DNA from: Psychrobacter immobilis
GTDB lineage: Bacteria > Pseudomonadota > Gammaproteobacteria > Pseudomonadales > Moraxellaceae
Assembly (NCBI RefSeq): GCF_904846175.1
Contig: NZ_CAJGZM010000002.1
Span: 248,001 to 312,000 of the forward strand
Direction of reading: 5' to 3'
Length of the DNA stretch: 64,000 nucleotides
In this document: positions 48,068-58,939 of the stretch, piece by piece
Layout: every line of letters starts with the position of its first letter
Position numbering within the stretch: the stretch's first letter is position 1
Notes under the pieces: generated by a model
The model's input: the letters and a program-made list of their open reading frames with translations, nothing else
Told to the model about the DNA's origin: nothing
Databases searched by the model: none
Program-made: the position numbers and the translations under genes

Positions 48068-51000
48068 TTATTTACAGTCAATACTAAAACAAACATACGG
48101 TACAATCAGATAATGGCTAGTTTCCTGACCTCTATACCCTGCTTTCTCATACCAAGAAATATCTTGTTGATAAAATAATGTTGTTGTAAAACCAGTTATT
48201 ACCAAATGCTGGTTACCTTTACCACTGCTAGAATGCTCTTTCGCAAAGCTATTCGAAAACTGCGCAACCTGTTGCCCCTTATTTGAGTAAAATCCGTCAC
48301 TTTGCTTATGTTTCTGATAGCATCGTACGCTAAATAAACCAGTAAGGTCATTACGGTTTTCAGTCCAACCATTTCTACAAAAAATATTTTTAACAAAACT
48401 CCGTCCTGTCTCACTGACTAACGCCCGCGGGGTTAGCATCATTTCATCTAAACGCATAAATCGATGAAATCTTAAAACTTGAGGAGTGGGAACTTGTGGT
48501 AGCTCGATAGGTTCTGTATGAATAACTACTATTTTAGCGAGAGTAGAATTGTGATATTTATTATGTTGAAGTAGCGTCAGAGTTTTCTTAGATCTAGTCA
48601 TTGCTACATATAAAGGTCTGCTATCGTTATTATTTTTCAATGAATTATTTGACGATTCCTCGTCAATGACATATACATGGTCAAATTCCATACCTTTCGC
48701 GCTATGGTAAGTGATAAGAATTACCTGAGTTTTATTATACAGTATGGACTCAACAGCATTGATCACCTGTTCATAAGTGACATCATGCATATTATGAATG
48801 CAGTGAAGTATTGCATCCCATGCTTTATCTACATGATTTAACTCTTGTCCCTGCCGCCAATTTTCTAGATGCTCATGTACATTACCAGTAATAATAGCTA
48901 GCCTGTCAGTACTTAAGTATTCAAATAGTTCTTGTCCTATCATGCTATTGATGGGAATAACTTGTTCATTTTCATTGTAGCGCTGACTAGGAATATTTAA
49001 TGCCTCAAGATAATGTTGTATACCATCAAATATTGACCATTTGGGTGCAAGTATAGCTATAGTTTCAGAAACTTCAGTCTGACTCTCTTTAGCGGTCACT
49101 AATCGTTGCTGAATGTCAGACGCTACCCATGCTGCCATATCCACACCTTTAGTTTGTTGATAATAACCATGGCGAATAGGGGAGTCGGGATGAATATTAG
49201 TGGCTTTGACTTCATGATCAGTTTTTTTTAAACGCTCATCATTTGGCAATGCTGATGCTATAAAATCATTGGCTAAGCTCACTATATTATCAGCGCTACG
49301 ATAGTTCTCCAGTAGGTAGTATTTTTGCTGAGTATTAACGTGATAGTTATCTTCAAACTGCTGTATATACTGAATACTTGCACCACGAAACGCATATAGG
49401 TTTTGGTCATCATCACCGACCACCATTAGATAACCGCGTTGCTCAAACTCATCTATATCTGAGCCATAGGCATCATCCATTCCTATGGCTTCAAATATTT
49501 CAGCATCATCACTATCTAGTATCTGTAAATCTGCCAATAGGCTTATCATTTCATATTGATATTCATCGATATCTTGAAACTCATCAACCATAATGTACTG
49601 GAAATGTTGAGGTCTTTCTTGTAACTGGCTAATAGCTTGTTCTATCATCCATTGATAGCGTGCATTATCACGCCGTTTTTGAATATTTTTTTCTTGGCTG
49701 AGGTATTTAATACGTTTAGTGATGTCGTCAAGAGCAGCATCTGGTGCGTCTTTTTCACTCATTCCTGTGATTTGCCTTGCCAATCCGTGAAAGGTTTCTA
49801 TGGTCACGTCTATGGCATGATATCCAATAAGTTTATGTAGCCGTGTTCTGATTTCTGCTACTGCTAAACGGTTATATGCCAAAATCAATATTTTCTCAGG
49901 TTTTATCTCTTCTATCATCAGTAAATAGGCGACTCTATGTACTACTACTGTTGTCTTACCAGAGCCTGGTCCTGCTAGCACCATTGCTGCGCGATTAGTT
50001 TCTTTAACGATTTTAGTTTGAATATCACTAAAAAAATCAGGTAAGATCTCTTTTTCATAGTCTTTTATATAGGGTTTATTTACATCAATATCATTACCTA
50101 TATAAGTATTAACCACCTCAGATAATGGCTTGCTAAAATAGTCTTCAATCAACGCTTGTTGAATAGAGGATTCAGATTGTAACCAAAAGTTCAACATATG
50201 GATACGTACACAGCGATCTTGATAGTGTTCTTGTAGATAACGATAGGCTGTTTCATGATATTTTGAGGTAGGTTTTCGATGCGCACCAATGAAAAAAATA
50301 GCATCTTGGTCATCATCTAAGCGACTAAGCTCAATCATCTCAAGTCTTTGTAAGGTTTCAAGCTGTGCAAGAATTTGATCAGGTGAGCGCTTTAGAGGAA
50401 GTGCAAGATCATCTAGGTTAAATGCTTGACTGTCACCATCCTTTTTGTCAGGTAGATTGATTAATAATTGGTTTTCAAATAGTGGAGTTAAGTCCTCTAG
50501 AAGCTGTTTAGCATAAATAATCCAACTTGCCCAACCATCTTGTAATTCTTCTTCGTATTGCCAAGTTTTGGTTTGATTAGAGGATGAGACAAAGACTTGT
50601 GTGGAACCATGGCTACGGATTTTTAGAATACCTAGGGCCCGAAACATTGGTAAGATATGACGTTTACAAGATAAATTATGTCGTTGCTGAGTTAGCCAGT
50701 TGTCTAAAGCCTTGGTATTAAGACGTGAAGAACCCTGCGTCTCTAGATCTTCAGAAGCATCAAGACCTCCATATGTGCTATTAATACAGTCTTCTAAGGC
50801 ACTGATAATACGACTCAAGCGATTAAATTCACCCTTTAGATAACGATGAGTATATTTCAGGCGTATACGTACCACCACTTGCCATTGAGCATGACCTTGA
50901 TTAACCAGATCTCTTAATAGCCTTAGTAAGGATTTAACTGAATAGCCGAGCGCCATTGCCAATTCGGGTAGGTGGTAACGAGTCAGCTGGTCGCTATCAG

Positions 51001-53734
51001 TAGTGCTAATAGTATCATCAGAGAGCTGCTGTAATTGTGTATACAGCTTGGCAATACGTGTATGCTCACTTGCTGGCGCTAGCTCAGCTAGCTTAATACT
51101 AATCCAAGCAGGTTGCTGTTCTTTTTCGATTAGTAATCCATAGCGTTCAAGAGCTAATAATGCCACCCGAACTTGGGTATTTAGCTGCTCAATCTCATTA
51201 TCTGGTGCAAGTATTGATGCCAATGTGCTAGTTGGGAACCATTGATCTTCTAACGGTTTTTTAAGTGTTGGGCGTATCGCAGTCCAACAGTCTTTTAGGG
51301 TGTTTGTATTAGGAATACGCGACTGGCGTTCTTGAAAAAATAACGCATTGATATCTTCTTCTGACCATAGCATATAGGCTTCGCCCACCTCATAAGTTTT
51401 ACGGGCAGCACGACCAATCTCTTGAATATAGGACTCAATATTATTCGGCGGTCCACTATGTATGACTGTATGGATGCCTTCTTTATCGATGCCCATGCCA
51501 AAAGCATTGGTACAGACCACCACATCAAGCTCATCGTTTTTAAACTTCTCTAGCACGCTCTTTTTTTGTACATCATCTAGCTTTGAATGATAAGCGGCAG
51601 CTGCTAAGTGTTGCTGGGCGAAGTCGTTGGCATATTCGTCACAGCCTTTACGATTACGTAGATAAACAATTGCTACCCCCTTTTCAGGGTGTTCCGGGTA
51701 TTGGTTTTCATACCACGCTTTACGTTCACGTAAAATCTGATAAATATTAGTCTTACGAGCATCCTTTGGAATGTCTCTAAAATAAGCCTTGATATCATCC
51801 CGCCAAATTTTGAGTTGTTCTATTGGCGTACCATATTGCACTAAAGGTTTATTATCAGTCAGAGTTATTAATTTATTAACGAGCTCACTTTCTAAGTCGT
51901 CTTTTACCCGTGATGAAGCAGTAGCGGTGACCAAGCTAATAATAGGTGGTATAAAGTCAGGTGGCTTAGAATTGTAGGAGGTCAGATCAGAAAGATTAGA
52001 TAAGATATTGTCATCAGTGTTGTTTCCAACTGTATTCAATAAATCAAGCTGAGGGATTACGTCTTTCGCAGCGTTTTTCATGTCAATTTGCTGTTGAAAG
52101 TGCTGTCTAAGCTCATCACTATAACAAGCCATCATATGGTCAGCGATACGCAAAAAATCAGGGCGAAAATCCGTACCCCATTGACTGAGGGTATGCGCCT
52201 CGTCTAGTACCCAAAATGTAGGCGGGCGGTTTTTTAGTAGTTGGCGAATACTATGAGTACGCAGTCGTTCTGGACTCAAATAGATAATGTCTATATCACC
52301 CTGCCAAATGCCGTCTAAGATTGTTTTTTGGGTTTCTATCGTTTGGCCAGAAGTCAGATAGGCGATTCTGCTTTCATAGTCGGGTAACTCAGAGTGTAAA
52401 TTGACAACTTGATCTTCGATTAAGGCTTTTAACGGTGAGATGATTACAGTAAGTTGACGCTGATATTTACTTAATATTAGAGCAGGAAGCTGGAAAGTTA
52501 AACTTTTGCCACCGCCGGTTGGTAGTATGCCTAAAGGAATATCTTTATTGGTTAGAACTGCTTTTACAATAGACATTTGTCCGTCTCGCAAAGTATCAAA
52601 GCCAAAGAAATGCTGACATTCCTCATTAATCCAATCTTCGCTTGGCTCATTTAAATGCCAAAAAGCTTGCTCAGCATGTATAAAGCTTTGGCGATGGACA
52701 GAATGTTTTGTGATCCAGACGGGGCGGCGAGCTTGCGGTTTATTGAAGTATCTGAGCCAACTAATAAAAGTAGCTAGGCCAAGATTTTGCCATAAAGCTG
52801 GTTTGTTTTCCTTTAGATAGTTTTGTATTACCTCGCTATCTAGAATACAGCGCTCTAATAATAAAATGAGTTCATTTTTATTACCAGCTGGCAGGTCATC
52901 GAATATTATCTTTATATCAAAGACATTCTTTTTATCGATAGCGAAATAGTCATAATAACTAGCATTACTTAGTTGGCCTAATTGAGGTAATAGCTTATGG
53001 AAAAGAATCTGTATATTTGAAGATAAGTTTTTCCATGACTGAGCGCAGAGCTTGAATACACAGCGACTCTCTAAACAATCGAGGACAGGGTTATTGTAAT
53101 CAACATTAGCCTTATAGAGCTTGGCTAACGCATGGCTTGGCTGATGTGGGATGAAAAGACAGCTAAGTATCAGTGTATCCCATGCTTTCCCTTGCCAATG
53201 ATGTAAGGTCTTAGAATCAGCAAGTTTACTTAGCAAAAATTTATGCTTAGCATTGGGTGTTGATAATGCTTTTATTAGTAGCAATATGAGGTGCGGTAGA
53301 TCAAACTCAATTAAGTGATGTCCGCCTAAGTAGCGCGCTTTATCTAATAAGTTATAGATAAGAAGCGTTTGTGTCTGGAATTGCTTAGCATCGAAACGCC
53401 AGTAGGTGTCATTAACCAAAAATGCACCGTCAATCAGTTGATTGTTTTTAGGGTTAATCTCCAAGTCGAGCCAAAGTGTACCATAGTGATCGAGCTGAGA
53501 TAGTAATTCAGAAGGATCGTTTGCTGCTTGCAGCTTTTCAATATCTTTTGCCACATGTTCACGTAAGAATTCAGATAAACTGTTCAGTTGAATACTCTTA
53601 GGCATAAAATCTTGCGAGCTTCTTAAGCTACCAGTGGCTATGCTAGGGGGGGTATTACGAAGATTAAGATTCTGGTGGTCTAACTGTTGCTGCTGCGATA
53701 GCGCAGGATGAATAAACTCAGGTAGGTTTAACAT
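48068..53734 (-). CDS. Fused exonuclease-RecQ-UvrD helicase, about 1,890 aa
   Basis: This very large protein has three parts. Residues 60-200 resemble a DEDD 3'-5' exonuclease (LWLDLEINP, GHHLIEFDLPHL, WDTLILSCLFIP). A RecQ-type helicase follows, with ILPTGGGKS near 400, VLDEAH near 510 and a helicase C domain with GMGIDKEGIHTVIH and IGRAARK. The C-terminal third is a UvrD/Rep helicase: LAGPGSGKTT near 1255, VDEFQDIDEYQ near 1385, GDDDQNLYAFRG and TYHSAKGMEF near 1675. All ATPase motifs look intact. Such fusions would combine strand unwinding and degradation, fitting a defence or DNA-processing role. GTG 53770 is an alternative start. It is transcribed divergently from the STAND gene. Confidence 0.88.
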   Translation of the reverse strand: MLNLPEFIHPALSQQQQLDHQNLNLRNTPPSIATGSLRSSQDFMPKSIQLNSLSEFLREHVAKDIEKLQAANDPSELLSQLDHYGTLWLDLEINPKNNQLIDGAFLVNDTYWRFDAKQFQTQTLLIYNLLDKARYLGGHHLIEFDLPHLILLLIKALSTPNAKHKFLLSKLADSKTLHHWQGKAWDTLILSCLFIPHQPSHALAKLYKANVDYNNPVLDCLESRCVFKLCAQSWKNLSSNIQILFHKLLPQLGQLSNASYYDYFAIDKKNVFDIKIIFDDLPAGNKNELILLLERCILDSEVIQNYLKENKPALWQNLGLATFISWLRYFNKPQARRPVWITKHSVHRQSFIHAEQAFWHLNEPSEDWINEECQHFFGFDTLRDGQMSIVKAVLTNKDIPLGILPTGGGKSLTFQLPALILSKYQRQLTVIISPLKALIEDQVVNLHSELPDYESRIAYLTSGQTIETQKTILDGIWQGDIDIIYLSPERLRTHSIRQLLKNRPPTFWVLDEAHTLSQWGTDFRPDFLRIADHMMACYSDELRQHFQQQIDMKNAAKDVIPQLDLLNTVGNNTDDNILSNLSDLTSYNSKPPDFIPPIISLVTATASSRVKDDLESELVNKLITLTDNKPLVQYGTPIEQLKIWRDDIKAYFRDIPKDARKTNIYQILRERKAWYENQYPEHPEKGVAIVYLRNRKGCDEYANDFAQQHLAAAAYHSKLDDVQKKSVLEKFKNDELDVVVCTNAFGMGIDKEGIHTVIHSGPPNNIESYIQEIGRAARKTYEVGEAYMLWSEEDINALFFQERQSRIPNTNTLKDCWTAIRPTLKKPLEDQWFPTSTLASILAPDNEIEQLNTQVRVALLALERYGLLIEKEQQPAWISIKLAELAPASEHTRIAKLYTQLQQLSDDTISTTDSDQLTRYHLPELAMALGYSVKSLLRLLRDLVNQGHAQWQVVVRIRLKYTHRYLKGEFNRLSRIISALEDCINSTYGGLDASEDLETQGSSRLNTKALDNWLTQQRHNLSCKRHILPMFRALGILKIRSHGSTQVFVSSSNQTKTWQYEEELQDGWASWIIYAKQLLEDLTPLFENQLLINLPDKKDGDSQAFNLDDLALPLKRSPDQILAQLETLQRLEMIELSRLDDDQDAIFFIGAHRKPTSKYHETAYRYLQEHYQDRCVRIHMLNFWLQSESSIQQALIEDYFSKPLSEVVNTYIGNDIDVNKPYIKDYEKEILPDFFSDIQTKIVKETNRAAMVLAGPGSGKTTVVVHRVAYLLMIEEIKPEKILILAYNRLAVAEIRTRLHKLIGYHAIDVTIETFHGLARQITGMSEKDAPDAALDDITKRIKYLSQEKNIQKRRDNARYQWMIEQAISQLQERPQHFQYIMVDEFQDIDEYQYEMISLLADLQILDSDDAEIFEAIGMDDAYGSDIDEFEQRGYLMVVGDDDQNLYAFRGASIQYIQQFEDNYHVNTQQKYYLLENYRSADNIVSLANDFIASALPNDERLKKTDHEVKATNIHPDSPIRHGYYQQTKGVDMAAWVASDIQQRLVTAKESQTEVSETIAILAPKWSIFDGIQHYLEALNIPSQRYNENEQVIPINSMIGQELFEYLSTDRLAIITGNVHEHLENWRQGQELNHVDKAWDAILHCIHNMHDVTYEQVINAVESILYNKTQVILITYHSAKGMEFDHVYVIDEESSNNSLKNNNDSRPLYVAMTRSKKTLTLLQHNKYHNSTLAKIVVIHTEPIELPQVPTPQVLRFHRFMRLDEMMLTPRALVSETGRSFVKNIFCRNGWTENRNDLTGLFSVRCYQKHKQSDGFYSNKGQQVAQFSNSFAKEHSSSGKGNQHLVITGFTTTLFYQQDISWYEKAGYRGQETSHYLIVPYVCFSIDCK

Positions 53735-53963
53735 GCTTTGATATTCTACATTATGAGCGGAAAATTGCACTATATCATATAATATCTTAAAAGTAGGTTA
53801 GCAATACTAGTATGAATCGCTATTATGATTTAACTTCTATAGTTATAACTCCTTATTTAAACCTATTAATTAGCATTTGCTAATTGGACAGCAGGGGCTC
53901 AAAGCACTTCAATTTCATCGCTAACAACTCATTATGAAAAACGATACTACTTGGAGATTTTAA

Positions 53964-56900
53964 ATGCTAGTCAAGCCTGATTGGGACGTTTTTAAAGCTA
54001 AATTTCATAGCAATCCTCAAGAATATTTCGAGTGGTTCAGCTATCTATTATTTTGTAGAGAGTTTGACTTAGATAAAGGTTGGCATGGCTATAAAGATCA
54101 ACCTGCGGTTGAAAAAGAACCTATTGAAAGAGGTGGAGAGGTTATAAGCTTTCAAGCTAAGTTTTACCAAGCTGAGTTGAGTAAGAAAAAGCCAGAACTA
54201 TTTAAAATGCTTGAAGATGCTAGGCGTCATTACCCTCAACTAACTAAAATAATATTTTATACTAACCAAACATGGACTTTGAATTATCCTGAAAAAGTCA
54301 AAAGTGTTACTCAAACTGAAAAAGATATTGAAGCTTTAGCGTTGAGTTTAAACATAGAGATTGACTGGCGTACTAATGAATCCTTTTTTCACTCACCTTT
54401 TGTATGTGTAACTAATAATGACTTAGCTAGATATTTTTTTAATGATAACGATTATAAAGGTTGGAAACGATTTGGTGACTGGTCAAGTAAAAGTACTGAT
54501 GTAGCAGCAGAGTATTACATAGATAAAGATGTCAAAATAATCTCACCAAATCACAATAATCTGAATTCAATAACTGTAGTCGAAGGCTTAAATGAGATTA
54601 GAGTCAAATTAGTTCAAAAAAACTCATCTATCCGCTTGGTAGGCTTATCTGGGGTCGGCAAGACTCGCTTTGCTCAAGCTTTATTTGATAAGCGAATAGG
54701 TGAGAGTGCACTCGATATTAGAAACGTCTGGTATTGTGACTTAGGTGACTCACCTGATCCAAATCCGCAACATTTTATTGAGCAAATGATTGAAGGGAAT
54801 AAGCCTACTCTTGTTATCGTAGATAATTGTGGGCAAGAGTTACATTCATCTTTAACTAAGTCTATGAAAGATAGTGAGAAAATATCGCTATTAACAATTG
54901 AATATGATGTGAACGATGGCTTACCTGAAGAAACCAGTATTTATAGAATGCAACCGACAACAACCGAACTTTTAAAGAAGGTCCTAGAGAGACATTATCC
55001 TGAACTAGAAAGTATTAACATCAATAAAATTGCTGATTTTTCAGGAGGTAATTATCGATTGGCGTTAGCAATAGCTTCAAATATTGATAAGTCAGACAAT
55101 TTGTCTATTTTGACAGATGAGGATCTATTCAAAAGGTTGTTTTATCAAAAAGGAGAGCTAAACGAAGAAGCACAAAATATCGGACAGATATTTTCATTAG
55201 TTTTCTCATTTAATGTTGAAGATAGCAATGAAACAGCATCGGAGATAAATATTCTATCAGAGCTAGCAGACGTCACACCAAGAAAAGCTTACCGATTAAT
55301 AGAAAAATTACATGGTAAAGATATTGTTCAAGAACGTGGTGATTTTCGAGCTATTTTACCTCATGCCTTAGCTAATAACTTAGCAAAGCAAGCGATATTA
55401 GGGGTTTCAAATTCAGAGCTTAACCAGTTATTAATAGATACACCTGAAAGGTTTCAAACATCGTTTCTAAAACGCCTCAGTTATTTGCATGACAATGATA
55501 GAGTCAAAAGTCTTGTTAAGGGCTGGCTAGCACCTGAAGGTTACTTTGGCTCAAAAATATTAGATGAGCAATTAACAGAAAAAGATTTAAGGAACATCTC
55601 TTTACTTACTTCAATATGCCCAGATGAATTACTCGATGTATTAAAATTAAAGCATGACAAAGATAGTAATTTCCTATCAAATTCAAATCCAAATAGTTAT
55701 GGTTTAGCTAAATTACTGCGTAATTTAGCTTATTTTGATAAAAACTTTGAAAAAGCTTTCTGGCTGTTATTTGAAATTGTAAAAACTGATGGAAATAACG
55801 ACTCTCAAGATAACTCATTGGAAGAGCTGTTTAGTTCTCTGTTTAATTATCATTTATCTCAGACTGAAGCATCCTTTGCTACTAAAAAACGAATGATTGA
55901 GCAGTTGTTTAATAATGAGGGTTACCATAAATATATATTAGATATTATCGATAATGGGTTAGGCTCAGACACCCGTACAATCTTTATTTATGGTGATGAA
56001 AATGGCCTGGTTCAAACTTATAGTTATAGAGCAACCTATAATGAAATTTGGGATTGGTTTGATTTCTTATTAGGAAAATTGAATGTTTTAGATAATGAAT
56101 ACTTGAATGAATGCCGTAAAATATTCTCAAGCAATCTTAAAAGTATAATTTGGATCAGTGGTAGAACTGACGAAGCCATAAAATATCTAAAAATATTTCA
56201 TGACAGGAAGCCATTTACATCAGCGCTGCTAGAAGTGAAAAAAATTATAAAATATCGTAGTAAGCAACTGGTAAATGTTCCAAATATTGTAGATGAACTT
56301 AGAGGGATTGAATGCTACCTAGAACCAGATAAAAATGAGGTATCATCTCTTATAAAAACTTATGTATTTTCGGCAGCCTCACACCTTTTCAATAGTAGTG
56401 CAAATTATAGTGATGAGTTAGGTTTATCTTTATCAGGTTTCACTGATATTGAAGATTTAATCAAATTTATTGGAAACAATTTAACTAGCCAAATAGTGAG
56501 AGACAATCTAAATGAATTTTTGACTTCAAGTAATCATTATGTGCGCGATATTGGAAATTCTGTAGCTATTGCATACTCAAGCATTGATGATTTTATCTCC
56601 GACTTGCAAGCTATAACACATACAGAACAGCCACTATACAATAGATTCTTTCTATCAGGATTATCGAAGGTACTAATAGAAAATGATTGGATTAGTTATA
56701 CTAAACTTATAAATTACATTCTATCAGTACCATCGTTTCATATTATCGCACCTAGAGTAATGGCAGAAGTAAGTACGAAGAAAGAACACTTTGAATTTAT
56801 TATTGATAAGATTACTCAATACTCAGAAGTTAATTTTAATTATTTAGGGGATCAACTAGCTTTTCAAAAGCTACATCAATATATTACACCCGAACTATTT

Positions 56901-57704
56901 GAGTTTGTTTTGGACAAGATGATCAGCTTGAATGAGGATAATATAGTTCTTGAAGCATTATTGTTCGATAGTAGGCATCATAAGATAATAGCTGATAAAT
57001 ATATTGATAAAATGTTAGAACTTTTACCAAAAGCTTTGGAGTCTCGAAATTATTACGATTATAGCCACGCATTACAATTTATGATGATGAATTCTGAAGA
57101 TAGCAATCAAAAAATATTCGATATAGTTGAAGAATTGATTAATAATCAGAGTTATTTATCAAATTTAGAATCAAACTCACTTGGAGATATTTTAGAAGCC
57201 TTATTAGTTAGTAGTTCTAGTAAGCTTTTGAATTTGATATATGGTAATGACCAATTCAAATATATCATTATGAATAGAGGTCTTAAAGAGTTATTATTTA
57301 AAGTTAATGAAGCAGAAGTTTTAGTTTGGCTAGATAATCATCAAAATAAAATAGATTTTTGGTTTTCTAATTCGAAGTTTTGTCAAATTTCAGATGAAGG
57401 AGAGATTAAGTGGTTTAACCTTCTCAATGAACTATTACTTAAAAGCGGTGAACCTGAGGCTAATTTATCAAATATGATCGATAGCAATATAATTGAAGTA
57501 TTTAGCTACAGTGGTAGTTATTCAGGAGCATTGAGTAGACGTTTACCTCTACTTCAAAGCTTAAAGCAGTATCTAAAGCAGCATAATCATGAAGAGCTGA
57601 TCCCGCTAATCGAACAGAAAAAGGCTGACTTCCAAAAATATATTGAACAGGCTCAGAAAAAAGAAGCTAAAGAATCAAAAGAGCAGCAGGGTTTTGATTG
57701 GTAA
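53964..57704 (+). CDS. STAND-type NTPase with nuclease-like N-terminus (Avs-like)
   Basis: The 1,246-aa protein is consistent with antiviral STAND architecture. Residues 1-150 include GGEVISFQAKFYQ, a Q-x-K restriction-endonuclease-like core as in Mrr/Cap4-type nucleases. A P-loop ATPase follows with GLSGVGKTRF at 227-236 and LVIVDNC near 283, then a winged-helix-like region near 410-460. About 750 residues of helical repeats could act as sensor. Avs proteins recognise phage proteins and activate a nuclease effector. GGAGATTTTAA precedes the ATG. The gene is more AT-rich than the flanking RecQ and HNH genes, suggesting separate acquisition. The specific Avs subtype is not claimed. Confidence 0.78.
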   Translation: MLVKPDWDVFKAKFHSNPQEYFEWFSYLLFCREFDLDKGWHGYKDQPAVEKEPIERGGEVISFQAKFYQAELSKKKPELFKMLEDARRHYPQLTKIIFYTNQTWTLNYPEKVKSVTQTEKDIEALALSLNIEIDWRTNESFFHSPFVCVTNNDLARYFFNDNDYKGWKRFGDWSSKSTDVAAEYYIDKDVKIISPNHNNLNSITVVEGLNEIRVKLVQKNSSIRLVGLSGVGKTRFAQALFDKRIGESALDIRNVWYCDLGDSPDPNPQHFIEQMIEGNKPTLVIVDNCGQELHSSLTKSMKDSEKISLLTIEYDVNDGLPEETSIYRMQPTTTELLKKVLERHYPELESININKIADFSGGNYRLALAIASNIDKSDNLSILTDEDLFKRLFYQKGELNEEAQNIGQIFSLVFSFNVEDSNETASEINILSELADVTPRKAYRLIEKLHGKDIVQERGDFRAILPHALANNLAKQAILGVSNSELNQLLIDTPERFQTSFLKRLSYLHDNDRVKSLVKGWLAPEGYFGSKILDEQLTEKDLRNISLLTSICPDELLDVLKLKHDKDSNFLSNSNPNSYGLAKLLRNLAYFDKNFEKAFWLLFEIVKTDGNNDSQDNSLEELFSSLFNYHLSQTEASFATKKRMIEQLFNNEGYHKYILDIIDNGLGSDTRTIFIYGDENGLVQTYSYRATYNEIWDWFDFLLGKLNVLDNEYLNECRKIFSSNLKSIIWISGRTDEAIKYLKIFHDRKPFTSALLEVKKIIKYRSKQLVNVPNIVDELRGIECYLEPDKNEVSSLIKTYVFSAASHLFNSSANYSDELGLSLSGFTDIEDLIKFIGNNLTSQIVRDNLNEFLTSSNHYVRDIGNSVAIAYSSIDDFISDLQAITHTEQPLYNRFFLSGLSKVLIENDWISYTKLINYILSVPSFHIIAPRVMAEVSTKKEHFEFIIDKITQYSEVNFNYLGDQLAFQKLHQYITPELFEFVLDKMISLNEDNIVLEALLFDSRHHKIIADKYIDKMLELLPKALESRNYYDYSHALQFMMMNSEDSNQKIFDIVEELINNQSYLSNLESNSLGDILEALLVSSSSKLLNLIYGNDQFKYIIMNRGLKELLFKVNEAEVLVWLDNHQNKIDFWFSNSKFCQISDEGEIKWFNLLNELLLKSGEPEANLSNMIDSNIIEVFSYSGSYSGALSRRLPLLQSLKQYLKQHNHEELIPLIEQKKADFQKYIEQAQKKEAKESKEQQGFDW

Positions 57705-57858
57705 GGTATTTGACAACTTTATATAAAAATGAGCTGGGATGTACTCAATAGAGGAAAAGCTGACTAAGTATATATCAAATGACTTATGCGAGAATTTTCA
57801 TGAGTAATATACCTCTTTTTATTAAAATAAGTTTTTTTATTTTAAAAGGATACTCATA

Positions 57859-58920
57859 GTGCCTACAGCCGACTTTCAGCTCAATTTTCTAAAACGTATT
57901 CAGTGGTTGCTTGAGTCTAGCTCTTATACCTCGACCTATAAGTTTGCCTTACTAATAGCAACGGCTAACTTAGCTATAGAGTCTGGGGTTAATGATGGCA
58001 GAGAGTGCAGTATTTCTTATCAGCAGTTAGCTGAGCAGTTTGTTCAGCTTTACTGGACACAATCACTGCCGTTTCCACATCAAGATGATGACTCTGTATT
58101 GAAACAGAGTAATGCAGGGAGTCAAGCTAAGGTTATTACTAGCATACTGAAATTGCAACAAGAGACTAAAACTACCAGCATACGTGTAGCTTGTACGCGT
58201 GATATTAAAAAGTGGCAGTTAACGATTAAAGAAATTGCTCAGACCATCAAAAACAACCCGGCAAAGTATTTACAAAGTGCCCAAGATAAGGTCAGTCGCG
58301 AATTTCTATATGTTTATAAGCCTAAAGAAAACGCGATAATATTGATGCCTGGGATTGCATATTGCTTTACCCGTTTCAGTCAGATAATTCATAAACTTTG
58401 TCAGCAATATTGGACAGAGTTCGTGCGTAAGAACCGTCACAATCAATCTTATTTTAGCGATGATATTGACCTGCAACAATTTCTATTTAATCAATCAAGA
58501 CAAAGTTTAAAGGTCTTAGAGTCTATATTAATTGATACCCAACAAGGGCAGTGCTTCTACTGTAATAAGCCACTTAAAAACGACATCGAAGTTGATCATT
58601 TCATTCCTTGGTCGAAATACCCCATTGATACCACTCATAACTTTGTACTCACTGATCATAAGTGTAATAACAGCAAACGTGACTATCTGGCTGAAGAATT
58701 ATTTTATGAGAAGTGGTTAGAACGTAATCAACAGCACAGCAATACGATTGAAAAGGAAGCAAAAACCATAGGTTTTATAACCAACCAGCAACGCTCAGAG
58801 ACGATTAGCCAGTGGGCTTATCAAATAGCGGTGGAGCATGAGGATTTGGTCTGGTCACCAAAACCAGGTATAAAGTTGCGGCCAATTAATCCTGATGCAC
58901 TACCACAGCTTAGAGCCTGA
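57859..58920 (+). CDS. HNH endonuclease domain protein, 353 aa
   Basis: The C-terminal third contains a full HNH finger: CFYCNKPL, EVDHFIPWS, THNFVLTDHKCNNSKRD (about residues 232-275), including the zinc-type cysteines and the catalytic His. The first 220 residues are helical and unassigned, starting FLKRIQWLLESSSYTSTYKFALL. The start is GTG 57859 with AAGGA nine bases upstream. It is followed after 19 bp by a methyltransferase gene. Its base composition resembles the RecQ-UvrD gene more than the STAND gene between them. Confidence 0.82.
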   Translation: MPTADFQLNFLKRIQWLLESSSYTSTYKFALLIATANLAIESGVNDGRECSISYQQLAEQFVQLYWTQSLPFPHQDDDSVLKQSNAGSQAKVITSILKLQQETKTTSIRVACTRDIKKWQLTIKEIAQTIKNNPAKYLQSAQDKVSREFLYVYKPKENAIILMPGIAYCFTRFSQIIHKLCQQYWTEFVRKNRHNQSYFSDDIDLQQFLFNQSRQSLKVLESILIDTQQGQCFYCNKPLKNDIEVDHFIPWSKYPIDTTHNFVLTDHKCNNSKRDYLAEELFYEKWLERNQQHSNTIEKEAKTIGFITNQQRSETISQWAYQIAVEHEDLVWSPKPGIKLRPINPDALPQLRA

Positions 58921-58939
58921 TAAATAGATATGTCACCTT

